A DNA stretch of 64,000 bases from Xanthobacteraceae bacterium (GTDB lineage Bacteria > Pseudomonadota > Alphaproteobacteria > Rhizobiales > Xanthobacteraceae). The translations under genes were made by a program, and so were the position numbers. The stretch lies in assembly GCA_031291475.1 (NCBI GenBank), contig JARLIY010000132.1:357478-421477 (forward strand), given 5' to 3'. Within the stretch, counting starts at the first letter, position 1. Each line of letters opens with the position of its first letter. Shown piece by piece: positions 36,612 to 45,815 of the stretch. A model generated the notes under the pieces. That model saw nothing but the letters and a program-made list of their open reading frames with translations. It made no database searches and was not told the DNA's origin.

Positions 36612-38082
36612 CCCACGTCGGGCTGTGCGCATCGCGCGGGTCGCGCCGGTTGGCCAAAGTCATTGCGGAGTTGGCTGCGTGAGTGTCAAAGCGGTTCCGG
36701 CCGGTGGATTTGCGGCGACCGTACCGGTCATCGTTGTCGGCGCTGGTGCTGCGGGAATTTGCGCGGCGCTGTCCGCGCATGAAAACGGCGTGGAAGTCGT
36801 CGTTTTAGAGCGCGACTCCGTGCCGCGAGGCTCGACGGCGTTGTCGGCCGGCCTGATCCCGGCCGCAGGCACGCGCTTTCAAAAGGCGCTTGGCATCGGC
36901 GACAGTCCGGCCCTTTTCGCCTCCGACATCAGGCGGAAGGCTCATGGCGAGGTGGACGCCGCTATCATTAAGACTGTCGCGCAAGCGGCCGGCCCGACCG
37001 TCCAATGGCTCGCGGATCGCTATGGCCTGCCATTTTCGGTGGTGCATGACTTCGATTATCCCGGTCATTCGGCACGGCGGATGCACGGCCTGCCCAGCCG
37101 TTCGGGGGTCGAGCTGATTGATCGATTGCGTCAGGCGGCGGATGAAACGGCAATTCCAATCATCCTCAATGCGACCGTTAGCGCGCTTTACGCTGAAGCG
37201 GGAAGCCGTATCCGCGGCGTCGAGATCACGCGCCCCGACGGCACGCGCGACTCGCTTGGCTGTGAGGCATTGATCCTGGCGTGCAACGGCTACGGCGGTG
37301 CCGCCGAACTGGTCGCGCGGTACATACCTGAAATGCGCGATGCGATGTATTTCGGTCATCCGGGCAATCGCGGCGACGCCGTTCAATGGGGGCAAGCGCT
37401 CGGCGCAAAGCTTCTCCATATGTCGGGTTATCAAGGCCATGGCTCGGTGGCGCATCCACATGGCGTGCTGATCACCTGGGCAGCGATCATGGAAGGCGGA
37501 TTTCAGGTCAATGCGAATGGCGAGCGCTTCTCCGACGAAAGCCGCGGCTACTCCGAACAGGCCGCCGTCGTGCTCGCTCAACCCGGCGGAATAACCTTCG
37601 ACATATTCGACGAGCGCATTGCCGTCGTTGCCCGGCAATTTGCCGATTTCCAGCAAGCGGAGCGATGCGGCGCCGTGGTCGAAGCGGCGACCGTTGGGCA
37701 GTTGGCGGAGCGATTGAGCCTGCCGGCAGCCGCGCTCGAGCAAAGCTCCGCCGAAGTCGAGCAGGCGAAGGACGCGGGCACCAGGGATCGCTTCGGTCGC
37801 TCTTTTGCCGGCAGTTTGCCGCTGTCGGCGCCGTTTAAGGCAGTCAGGGTCACGGGCGCGCTTTTTCACACGCAGGGCGGCCTTGCCGTCGATTCAGCCG
37901 CGCGCGTCGTCAGTGTGGGAGGGGATCCCATTCCCAACCTGTTTGCAGCCGGTGGCGCCGCGGCAGGCGTTTCAGGTTCACACGCCAGCGGGTACTTGTC
38001 AGGAAATGGCTTGCTGACTGCGACAGTTCTTGGGCGGCTGGCGGGAGCAAGCGCAGCGGCGGTAGTGAAACGGAGCGAATAG
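36601..38082 (+). CDS. FAD-dependent oxidoreductase (fumarate reductase / ketosteroid dehydrogenase-like)
   Basis: VPVIVVGAGAAGICAALSAHENGVEVVVLERD; C-terminal TQGGLAVDSAARVVSVGGDPIPNLFAAGGAAAGVSG. Start uncertain (GTG 36601 or GTG ~36679). Confidence 0.87.
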   Translation: MAPSPRRAVRIARVAPVGQSHCGVGCVSVKAVPAGGFAATVPVIVVGAGAAGICAALSAHENGVEVVVLERDSVPRGSTALSAGLIPAAGTRFQKALGIGDSPALFASDIRRKAHGEVDAAIIKTVAQAAGPTVQWLADRYGLPFSVVHDFDYPGHSARRMHGLPSRSGVELIDRLRQAADETAIPIILNATVSALYAEAGSRIRGVEITRPDGTRDSLGCEALILACNGYGGAAELVARYIPEMRDAMYFGHPGNRGDAVQWGQALGAKLLHMSGYQGHGSVAHPHGVLITWAAIMEGGFQVNANGERFSDESRGYSEQAAVVLAQPGGITFDIFDERIAVVARQFADFQQAERCGAVVEAATVGQLAERLSLPAAALEQSSAEVEQAKDAGTRDRFGRSFAGSLPLSAPFKAVRVTGALFHTQGGLAVDSAARVVSVGGDPIPNLFAAGGAAAGVSGSHASGYLSGNGLLTATVLGRLAGASAAAVVKRSE

Positions 38083-38245
38083 GAGTCGGACTGCCGCTTG
38101 GGGTCTTCGGACTCATTCTGCCAACGGGCGCTTGCGCCATGGCCGTGTGGCGGGAGAAGCGGAACCCGCTGATCCGCGAAACGACCTCAGCCGTGGTGTC
38201 ACAATAGGGGCACAGCGCGGCGACCCGATCGCGCCGGCCTGCACC

Positions 38246-38392
38246 ATGCACGCCGGCTCGGTAAAAGAATTGCTCGCGCGGCTCGAACAGGCGGGGCTCA
38301 CCATCGAGGCGGCGCTGGCCGAGTTCCAGAAGGGGCTTAGCGATCAGCAGAACATCCACTTCAACGCCTTGCAGCTTGCCAGCAGGCGGTAG
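38246..38392 (+). CDS. Short hypothetical protein
   Basis: MHAGSVKELLARLEQAGLTIEAALAEFQKGLSDQQNIHFNALQLASRR; compositionally plausible helix, no family recognised. Confidence 0.3.
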   Translation: MHAGSVKELLARLEQAGLTIEAALAEFQKGLSDQQNIHFNALQLASRR

Positions 38393-38404
38393 CGGCCCCT
38401 TTCA

Positions 38405-38629
38405 TTATTCCGGATTTTGCCGCTTCGCGACGTTGAGCCTGCGGACGGTCAATTCATCGACCTCCAGCGCGCCGAACCGCGCTTTCTTGATCGTCAGTCG
38501 GCCGATCGCCATCCGGCCGATCGCCAGCGCGCCGACAGCAACCGCGCCCACCGCCAACGCGCCGACCGCCAACGCCAGCAGGCTCGACGGGACGGCGGCT
38601 CGTTGTTGTCTTGTGACTTCGCGCGCCAT
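38405..38629 (-). CDS. Small five-residue-repeat protein (AVGAL/AIGRL)
   Basis: SSLLALAVGALAVGAVAVGALAIGRMAIGRLTIKKARFGALEVDELTVRRLNV shows 5-residue periodicity. Confidence 0.6.
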   Translation of the reverse strand: MAREVTRQQRAAVPSSLLALAVGALAVGAVAVGALAIGRMAIGRLTIKKARFGALEVDELTVRRLNVAKRQNPE

Positions 38630-38647
38630 GGGAGGCCTCTCGTGCGG

Positions 38648-38830
38648 TCAAATGAGCTTGAGCCGGGCGCGGAACAGCACGGCTTCGAGCAGCTCATAGT
38701 CCGACAGCGCCTCGGCTCCGGCCTCGCGAAACCGCTCCCGCAGTCGTTCCCGATGACCGCAATAATGGGGCGAGGCCTCGGCGAGGCCGCGTTCGCTCTC
38801 GCGCTTTTTTTCCAACATGGGAATTTGCAC
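38648..38830 (-). pseudogene. radC: Truncated radC (N-terminal remnant)
   Basis: [35 protein letters not shown] is the RadC N-terminal HhH signature; diverges and stops 5 residues later, so the JAB/MPN domain is absent. Confidence 0.8.
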
Positions 38831-38997
38831 GCAACTCCGCGGCCGGGCGACCTCGCCGCCGCGGCTCCAAAGATGACCGGATTACGGTATTTTGCAATCG
38901 GATTGCGCAGGGCAATTGCTGCGCGAGCGTCAGGGGGCAGGGCAAAAGGGGGCGAACGTCACGGCCAAGGAGGCAGCTACGGCTACCGTCCGCTCGT

Positions 38998-40248
38998 TCA
39001 CCAGCAGCCGACGACCGCCCGGTTGGACGCCCCCGCGGCGAGGGTGGCAACGCGCTTTGGGGTCGCCATGCACGGTGAGGCCGGTGCGCCGGGTGAAACA
39101 GAACTCATCAGGGCGGAAGGCGCCGCGATGTCGCCGAGGGCGCTGTATAGAAGCTTCGCACGCGCGAGGTTGGCGACCCCGGTCGGATGGCCATCGCTGG
39201 GAATCTCCAGCGGTTCGCCGGGGAAATCGCGCTGGTCCAGCCCGACGTCGATGACTTGCAGGCCGCCCTCGCGCAGGCGCTCCATTATCTGGTCGTCGGA
39301 CCAGCCGGATTTGCGCGCATAGGCCGGGTCGGGCAGGTAGAGGATAACGGTCGGGACGCCGTATTTTTGCCGTGCGAGCTGGCCGGCGCGGATCAGGATC
39401 GCGACGTAAAGATCGATATCGGACGCTCCAACCCGCACAAGCGCCGGCTCAATAAAGGCCTTGTAGATCGCGCTGCGTGCCAAGAGGCCATAAAGCAGCC
39501 CGCGGCAGGAACCCTGGAATTGCGGACGGCCGTCGACCAATTCGTAGCGCGGCGCCAGGAACACAAAGCCGTGCATGCAGGCCGTTCGTTCCACATGCCA
39601 TTGTGCGGTCATGTAGACGAACAGGCGAGGCTTGGTGAGGATGTCCGTGAACCGGTCCGTTTCCAGCGCACGCAGAAACTGCTGCGGTCCGTAAGCGGAG
39701 AAAGCCAGGTTGACGACATGCAGTCGGCGATCCGTCAGATCGGAAAACGATTGGGGCAGGGTTTCGGAGTCCGGCAAACCTTCACCGAAGGTCATGGAAT
39801 CGCCGAAAAACGCGACGGTAGGTCCGTCTTGCGCGGAAGCTACTTTGCGGATCCCGCGCGGCTCGATTGTGTAATCGGCGTCAGCGACGATTTTGCCGGT
39901 CTTGAGATCATATTTGGTCTGGTGGCCGATGCCGGGTCGCGGTCCCCAGCCGAGCGCGAGATCGAGGCGCGTGAAGCCCGCGGAATGTCTGTCGAGCGCC
40001 GGGCCTTGCTTGGCGAACGCGTAGGTTTCGATCGCCGCGAGGAAAAGCAGGACCGATGCGACGGCGGTTGCGCCGTCACGGATGCGGCCCGCGCCGGAGA
40101 CGACGGCGATCCAGACCGCTATCACGAAGCCGAGGAAAAAATCGTACGGATAGGCCCAATTACCTAAAAACACCCAGGATATGTAGAGTCCCGCCAGACC
40201 AACCGCGACGGGGAGGAGAAGCTTTTTAAGCGAGCCTGATCGCAGCAT
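38998..40248 (-). CDS. SGNH/GDSL hydrolase family protein with N-terminal TM helices
   Basis: GPTVAFFGDSMTFGEGLPDSETLPQSFSDL and IPSDGHPTGVANLARAKLLYSAL. Confidence 0.8.
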   Translation of the reverse strand: MLRSGSLKKLLLPVAVGLAGLYISWVFLGNWAYPYDFFLGFVIAVWIAVVSGAGRIRDGATAVASVLLFLAAIETYAFAKQGPALDRHSAGFTRLDLALGWGPRPGIGHQTKYDLKTGKIVADADYTIEPRGIRKVASAQDGPTVAFFGDSMTFGEGLPDSETLPQSFSDLTDRRLHVVNLAFSAYGPQQFLRALETDRFTDILTKPRLFVYMTAQWHVERTACMHGFVFLAPRYELVDGRPQFQGSCRGLLYGLLARSAIYKAFIEPALVRVGASDIDLYVAILIRAGQLARQKYGVPTVILYLPDPAYARKSGWSDDQIMERLREGGLQVIDVGLDQRDFPGEPLEIPSDGHPTGVANLARAKLLYSALGDIAAPSALMSSVSPGAPASPCMATPKRVATLAAGASNRAVVGCW

Positions 40249-40380
40249 GTCTTTTGCGTCGCCGGCGAATCCAATCTCTGGCGAGGTTGGTTAAAAATGG
40301 CCGACCTATACCGTTGCCCCAGGGCCGGTATTTTGTTGGTATTTGCTTGCAAGACAATTCCCAGGCAATTCGGAATTCTG

Positions 40381-40402
40381 AGTAAAGTAAAAGTAAAGTA
40401 AA
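40381..40402 (+). repeat. Perfect 11-bp tandem direct repeat (AGTAAAGTAAA x2)
   Basis: AGTAAAGTAAA|AGTAAAGTAAA in the region upstream of the Fe-ADH gene. Confidence 0.9.
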
Positions 40403-40462
40403 TTCTCGCCCGACCCGCCGGCGGATGCGCGATTCAGTGATGGTAAACAGGGAGAACGCCAC

Positions 40463-41620
40463 GTGGCCAAGGCCGGCAGCTACACCTACTTGCCGCTCGA
40501 GCGGGTCGTGTTCGGTCGTCCGGCGGCGGAGGCCGCGGTGGAGGAAATGGCGCGCATCGGCGCCACGCGCGTGTTCATCGTGGCGTCGAAGAGTCTGGCG
40601 AAGAACACGCCGGTCATCCGCAGCATCGCCGGTGCGCTCGGTCCTCATTATGCCGGCCTGTTCGACGGCTGCGTCCAGCACAGCCCGCGCGCGAGCGTCA
40701 TCGAAGCGGCGCAAGCGGTGCGCGCGGCTGCGCCCGATCTCATCCTCACGGTCGGCGGCGGCACTGCGATCGATACGGTCAAGGTCCTGCAAATCTGCCT
40801 CGCTCACGGCGTCCAAACGAGCGAAGGACTGGATGGCCTGCACGCTTCGGTCGGACCGGACGGCAAGCGCCATGTGCCGGAAATAAAGCCTTCGCCGGTG
40901 CGTCAGGTGGTCGTGCCGAGCACGCTGTCCGGCGCCGAATTCTCCAACCTCGCCGGGATCACCGACGAGCGCATCCGCCAGAAGCACTCTTTCATCGGTC
41001 CGGATGTCGGCGCGCGTTCGGTCATTCTCGACCCGGAGATCACGCTGCACACACCACAATGGTTGTGGCTCTCGACCGGCATACGCGGCGTCGATCATGC
41101 CGTCGAAACGTTGTGCTCGATCGACGCGCATCCTTATTGCGACGGCCTCGCCTTGCACGCGCTGCGCCTGTTTGCGCAGGCGCTGCTGCGGCCGGACGAT
41201 CTCGCAGCGCGGCTTACCTGCCAGCAGGCGTCGTGGCTCGCGGCTTCGTCGATCGCGCGGGTCAATTACGGCGCCAGCCACGGCATCGGCCATGCGCTGG
41301 GCGCCTTCGCCGACGTGCCCCACGGCCACACCTCATGCGTGATGCTGCCGCACGTCATGCGTTACAACGAGGCGGTGACGGCGGAGAAACAACGGCTGAT
41401 CGTCGAGTCTTTGGGAAAGCCCGGCGTTCCCGCGGCCGACGCGGTCGCGGCCTTGATCGCATCGCTGAAACAGCCGACGACGTTGCGCGCGGTCGGCGTC
41501 AAGCGCGAGCAACTCCCCAAGATCGCCGAAGCAGCGATGCACAATATTTGGGTGCGCACCAATCCGCGGCCGATCCGCTCGGCGGAAGACGTGATGCAGA
41601 TTTTGCGGGCCGCGTGGTGA
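40463..41620 (+). CDS. Iron-containing alcohol dehydrogenase / maleylacetate reductase family
   Basis: VVFGRPAAEAAVEEMARIGATRVFIV, LILTVGGGTAIDTVKV, GASHGIGHALGAFADVPHGHTSCVMLPHVM. Confidence 0.85.
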   Translation: MAKAGSYTYLPLERVVFGRPAAEAAVEEMARIGATRVFIVASKSLAKNTPVIRSIAGALGPHYAGLFDGCVQHSPRASVIEAAQAVRAAAPDLILTVGGGTAIDTVKVLQICLAHGVQTSEGLDGLHASVGPDGKRHVPEIKPSPVRQVVVPSTLSGAEFSNLAGITDERIRQKHSFIGPDVGARSVILDPEITLHTPQWLWLSTGIRGVDHAVETLCSIDAHPYCDGLALHALRLFAQALLRPDDLAARLTCQQASWLAASSIARVNYGASHGIGHALGAFADVPHGHTSCVMLPHVMRYNEAVTAEKQRLIVESLGKPGVPAADAVAALIASLKQPTTLRAVGVKREQLPKIAEAAMHNIWVRTNPRPIRSAEDVMQILRAAW

Positions 41621-41632
41621 AAAGGAAGCCGC

Positions 41633-42457
41633 TCACGCCCGATAGGGTGGCTTGGTGTATCCCTTCGGCGACAGCGTGAAAATCTCGACGCCGGTTTCGG
41701 TCACGCCGACGGAATGCTCGAACTGCGCGGACAGCGAGCGATCGCGGGTCACCGCCGTCCAGCCGTCGGATAGCACTTTGACGTGCGGGCGGCCGAGATT
41801 GATCATCGGCTCGACGGTGAAGAACATGCCGGATTTGAGCACTATGCCTTCACCCGGACGGCCCACATGCACGATGTTGGGTTCGTCGTGGAACAGCCGG
41901 CCGATGCCATGGCCGCAGAAGTCGCGCACCACGCTCATGTGCTGGGCTTCGACATAGGTTTGGATGGCATGGCCGATATCACCGGTGGTGGCGCCGGGCT
42001 TGGTCACGGCGATGCCGCGCATCATCGCCTCGTAGGTGACGTCGATCAGCCGTTCGGCGCGGCGGGGGATTTCGCCGATGGCGTACATGCGGCTGGAATC
42101 GCCGTGCCAGCCGTCAAGGATCAGCGTCACGTCGACGTTGACGATGTCGCCCTCGCGCAGCGGCTTGTCTCCCGGAATTCCATGACAGACCACGTGATTG
42201 ACCGACGTACAGGTGGCCTTGCGGTAGCCGCGATACATCAATGTCGCCGGCGCGGCGCCATGGTCGTGGCCGAACTCGTAGACCAGCCGGTCGATGCGCT
42301 CGGTGGTGACGCCCGGCCTGATCTCGTCCGCCAGCACGTCGAGGCACTCGGCCGCCAGCCGGCCGGCCTTGCGCATGCCCGCGAAGGCCCCGGGGCCGTA
42401 TATCTTGATCTGTCCGGTTTTGCGCAGCGGCGCGACGGCCGCGTCGACGTAGGTCAT
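41633..42457 (-). CDS. map: Type I methionyl aminopeptidase
   Basis: GMRKAGRLAAECLDVLADEIRPGVTTERIDRLVYEFGHDHGAAPATLMYRGYRKATCTSVNHVVCHGIPGDKPL. Confidence 0.96.
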   Translation of the reverse strand: MTYVDAAVAPLRKTGQIKIYGPGAFAGMRKAGRLAAECLDVLADEIRPGVTTERIDRLVYEFGHDHGAAPATLMYRGYRKATCTSVNHVVCHGIPGDKPLREGDIVNVDVTLILDGWHGDSSRMYAIGEIPRRAERLIDVTYEAMMRGIAVTKPGATTGDIGHAIQTYVEAQHMSVVRDFCGHGIGRLFHDEPNIVHVGRPGEGIVLKSGMFFTVEPMINLGRPHVKVLSDGWTAVTRDRSLSAQFEHSVGVTETGVEIFTLSPKGYTKPPYRA

Positions 42458-42545
42458 GACGTTGGAGCTTCAGCCGCGATGGGAAGCGGCCGGAAGCCGC
42501 CGACGGCAATGTAAGCATGGGCGCGCGCAACGCAAGCGAAAGCAA

Positions 42546-43262
42546 TCAGCCGTCGACAATAGGAACCGGCGCCGCGATCTCGATGCCGTCGAGGGTGACG
42601 TTGCAGCGCCAGGCCAGCATCTCGACGCCGAGCGCCCGCGCCCGGTCGAAAGCGCTGGCGTAGCCGGGGTCGATGTCGCGGGCGACGGCAAAGCGTTCGG
42701 CCGACGGAATCTGAATGACAAAGAGCATGACCGCGCGCGCGCCGGTCGCGCGCATTGCGGCCAGCTCGCGAAGGTGTTTGGCGCCGCGGACGGTTACGCA
42801 GTCCGGGAATTCGGCAAGTCGCGGCTTGCGCATGAGATGCACGTTCTTGATTTCCAGATAGCAGGCCCGGCGCGTCGGGTCGTCGAGGAGAAAATCGACC
42901 CGCGAGCTCTCACCGTATTTCACCTCGCGCCGGATCGTGGGGTAGCCGCGCAATTCCGGGATCAGACCGGCCTCGAGCGCGTCGGCCACCAGCTGATGCG
43001 GTTGCCCGGTATTGACGCCGACGATTTCCGCGCCGCTGCCCAGATCGGTCTCCACCAGCTCCCAGGTGTAGGGATATTTGCGCTGCGGATTGCCGGAATC
43101 GGACAGCCAAACCCGCGACAGCGGCCGGTCGAGGCCGGTCATGGCGCCCGGATTGGCGACGTGGACGGTCATCATGTCGCCGGAGGGAAGCACGACATCG
43201 GCGAGGAAGCGCTTGTAACGGCGGGCGAGCGTCGCCGGGATGAGCGTCGAGTCAAATCGCAT
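42546..43262 (-). CDS. sfsA: DNA/RNA nuclease SfsA
   Basis: MRFDSTLIPATLARRYKRFLADVVLPSGDMMTVHVANPGAMTGL; SRVDFLLDDPTRRACYLEIKNVHL. Confidence 0.95.
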   Translation of the reverse strand: MRFDSTLIPATLARRYKRFLADVVLPSGDMMTVHVANPGAMTGLDRPLSRVWLSDSGNPQRKYPYTWELVETDLGSGAEIVGVNTGQPHQLVADALEAGLIPELRGYPTIRREVKYGESSRVDFLLDDPTRRACYLEIKNVHLMRKPRLAEFPDCVTVRGAKHLRELAAMRATGARAVMLFVIQIPSAERFAVARDIDPGYASAFDRARALGVEMLAWRCNVTLDGIEIAAPVPIVDG

Positions 43263-43342
43263 GGCGCCTATTTAGCGGAGCCGGGTCCATTCGGGAAACC
43301 GGTTTTCGCCCCGGATCGAGCCGCAGGGAAAGAGGATGGGCG

Positions 43343-44323
43343 TCAGGCGATGCGACCGCCCAATTCGTCCTCGATATGCACGCGGATGATCTCTTCGAAG
43401 GAGGCTTCGGCCGCAAAGCCGAGGTTCAGCGCGCGGCGGGCGTCGAACCGGCCCGGCCAGCCGGCGACGATGCGCGCGATCAGGGGGTCCGGCGCGCGGC
43501 GGATGCGGGAGGCGACTTTGTCGCCGGCGATCCGGCGCAAGGCTGCGATCTGTTCGGCGACCGTGCAGCAAATGCCGGGCATGGTGAGGTTGATGCGCGG
43601 CCCGAGCGCGTTGCCGTCGAGTCCGGCGGCATGGATGAGAAAGCTCACGGCGGCGCGCGGGCTGGCGTGCCAGTTACGCACGCTTTCGTCGACCGGCAGC
43701 ACTGCCTCCTCGCCGTTGAGCGGCTCGCGGATGATCGAAGAGAAAAAGCCCGACGCGGCCTTGTTCGGCTTGCCGGGCCGCACCACGATATTCGGCAGCC
43801 GGATGCCGACCCCGTCGAGGAAGCCGCGGCGCGTATGGTCGGCGAGCAGGAGCTCGATCATCGCCTTCTGCGTCCCGTAGGAAGTCAGCGGCGTCAGCGC
43901 GAAATCGTCGGGGATGGATGGCGGAAACGGGGCGCCGAATACTGCGATCGACGAGGAAAAAACAAGGCGCGGGCGGTAGCCATCGCCGGCGGCGCGAACG
44001 GCTTCGAAGAGCGCGCGCGAGCCGTCCAAATTGACGTGCATGCCTTTTTCAAAATCGAGCTCCGCTTCCGCGGAGACGATTGCGGCGAGATGGAAAATCA
44101 CATCGGGCCGGCGACCGATCGCGGCGCGCGCGGCCGCCGGATCGGCGATATTGGCGGCGATAGTCTCGACGCCAGCCGCGACACGGTCCGGGCGTTGCGG
44201 GGCGCTGACGTCAAGGAGCGTGAGTTTTTCGATCGGCTTGCCGGCAAGCGCGCCGTCGGCCACGAGCCGCGACGTCAGCTTGCGCCCGATCATCCCCGCA
44301 GCGCCGGTAATGAGAATATGCAT
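43343..44323 (-). CDS. denD: NAD-dependent epimerase/dehydrogenase, DenD (D-erythronate dehydrogenase)-like
   Basis: MHILITGAAGMIGRKLTSRLVADGALAGKPIEKLTLLDVSAPQRPD; YGTQKAMIELLLADHTRRGFLDGVGIRLPNIVVRPGKPNKAASGFFSSIIREPLNGEEAVLPV. Confidence 0.82.
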   Translation of the reverse strand: MHILITGAAGMIGRKLTSRLVADGALAGKPIEKLTLLDVSAPQRPDRVAAGVETIAANIADPAAARAAIGRRPDVIFHLAAIVSAEAELDFEKGMHVNLDGSRALFEAVRAAGDGYRPRLVFSSSIAVFGAPFPPSIPDDFALTPLTSYGTQKAMIELLLADHTRRGFLDGVGIRLPNIVVRPGKPNKAASGFFSSIIREPLNGEEAVLPVDESVRNWHASPRAAVSFLIHAAGLDGNALGPRINLTMPGICCTVAEQIAALRRIAGDKVASRIRRAPDPLIARIVAGWPGRFDARRALNLGFAAEASFEEIIRVHIEDELGGRIA

Positions 44324-44334
44324 GAGGGACGTTG

Positions 44335-45090
44335 TTACAACGCCATGCCGCCGTCAACGAGATGCACCTGGCCGGTGATGTAGCTTGATTCGTCGCTGGC
44401 GAGGAAAAGCACGAGCCATGCGACCTCTTCCGGCGTACCGAGCCGGCCCATCGGCTGGCGGGCGACGAAATCCTGCCGCACCTGATCGAGCGCCTTGCCG
44501 GTTTCCTGCGACACGGCCGTGATGCGATCGCCGAGCGACGGCGATTCGATTGTCCCGGGACAGACGGCGTTGCAGCGAATGCCATCGCGGATGAAATCGG
44601 CGGCAACCGCCTTGGTCAGCCCGATCACCGCGGCTTTGGTGGCGCCGTAGACGTAACGGTTGGGCACGCCGCGGATCGACGATACCGCGGAAGAGATGTT
44701 GACGATCGAGCCCTTCTTCTTCTCCAGCATGCCGGGCAGGAACGTCTTGATCATGCGGTGCATCGACTTGACGTTGAGGTCGAAGGAAAAATCCCAGTCC
44801 TTGTCGGCGCAATCGAGCACGCTTCCCTGATGCACGAAACCTGCGCAGTTCACCAGGATGTCGAGCGCGCCGAATTCGCGGGCAATGTCGCGGGCGAACG
44901 CCTCGATGTCAGCCTGAGCGCGCACGTCGAGCTTGTGCAGCTTGCCGCGCAGGCCCGAGAGCTTGTTGGTGTCGAGATCGGTGGCGATCAGGCTCGCGCC
45001 TTCGGCGGCGAATTCCTCCGCGATGGCGCGGCCGATGCCCTGGCCCGCGGCGGTGACGAGGGCGACTTTGCCTTGCAGTCTATCGGTCAT
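44335..45090 (-). CDS. SDR family oxidoreductase
   Basis: MTDRLQGKVALVTAAGQGIGRAIAEEFAAEGASLIATDL; YGATKAAVIGLTKAVAADF. Confidence 0.92.
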   Translation of the reverse strand: MTDRLQGKVALVTAAGQGIGRAIAEEFAAEGASLIATDLDTNKLSGLRGKLHKLDVRAQADIEAFARDIAREFGALDILVNCAGFVHQGSVLDCADKDWDFSFDLNVKSMHRMIKTFLPGMLEKKKGSIVNISSAVSSIRGVPNRYVYGATKAAVIGLTKAVAADFIRDGIRCNAVCPGTIESPSLGDRITAVSQETGKALDQVRQDFVARQPMGRLGTPEEVAWLVLFLASDESSYITGQVHLVDGGMAL

Positions 45091-45815
45091 GCGGTTGAAC
45101 CCTTTTGTCCGTTCAGTGTTGCGAGGCGGATTTTCTGCCGGCCTTCGCTGTCGAAATTCTGCGGATTGAGCCAGCGTTCGAAATTCGCCTTGCGCGCCGG
45201 CCACTCGCTGTCGAGCATGGAAAACCAGGCATCGTCGCGGTTGCGGCCATCCTTGCTAATCATGTGCTGGCGGAACGTTCCTTCGTAGGTGAAACCATAG
45301 CGCAACGCAGCGCGGCGCGACGCTTCGTTGAGCGAATTGCATTTCCATTCGTAGCGCCGGTAGCCGAGCGTCTCGAACACATAACGCGCCAGCAAATATT
45401 GCGCTTCGGTTCCAAGCGGCGTGCGCTGGAGCGCGGGCGAATACAACACGTGACCGACCTCAATTACGCGGTTATGCGGTACGATGCGCAGCAGCGTGAA
45501 ATAGCCAACGGGGCTCCCGGCCACATCGACAATGGCAAAGGCGTAGGGGTCGTCCGCAGCCGCGCGCATGGTAATAAACGCCGAGAACTCGGCAAAGTTC
45601 GCGAACGGTCCGTCGAACGAAATATAAGTCCAGACCTGATCCTGCCCGGCGAAGACCTTCCACAGGCCGGTCGCGTGCCCCGGCGTAAGCTTTTCGATCC
45701 GGCCGTAGCGGCCTTGCAGCGTCACCGGGCCGGGACGCGGCGCAGGCCGCGGATTGGCGACCGGAAGGCCAATCGGCTGGCCGGTCTGCGGATGCGGTTC
45801 GGACGGCGTGCTCAC
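45087..45815 (-). CDS. GNAT family N-acetyltransferase (RimJ/RimL-like)
   Basis: GTG start overlapping the upstream stop; VIEVGHVLYSPALQRTPLGTEAQYLLARYVFETLGYRRYEWKCNSLNEASRRAALRYGFTYEGTFRQ. Confidence 0.9.
   Translation of the reverse strand: MSTPSEPHPQTGQPIGLPVANPRPAPRPGPVTLQGRYGRIEKLTPGHATGLWKVFAGQDQVWTYISFDGPFANFAEFSAFITMRAAADDPYAFAIVDVAGSPVGYFTLLRIVPHNRVIEVGHVLYSPALQRTPLGTEAQYLLARYVFETLGYRRYEWKCNSLNEASRRAALRYGFTYEGTFRQHMISKDGRNRDDAWFSMLDSEWPARKANFERWLNPQNFDSEGRQKIRLATLNGQKGSTA

Noticed and set aside
42456-44383. 474-aa and 335-aa plus-strand ORFs opposite sfsA/denD
   Set aside because: Antisense to well-recognised genes; compositionally biased.
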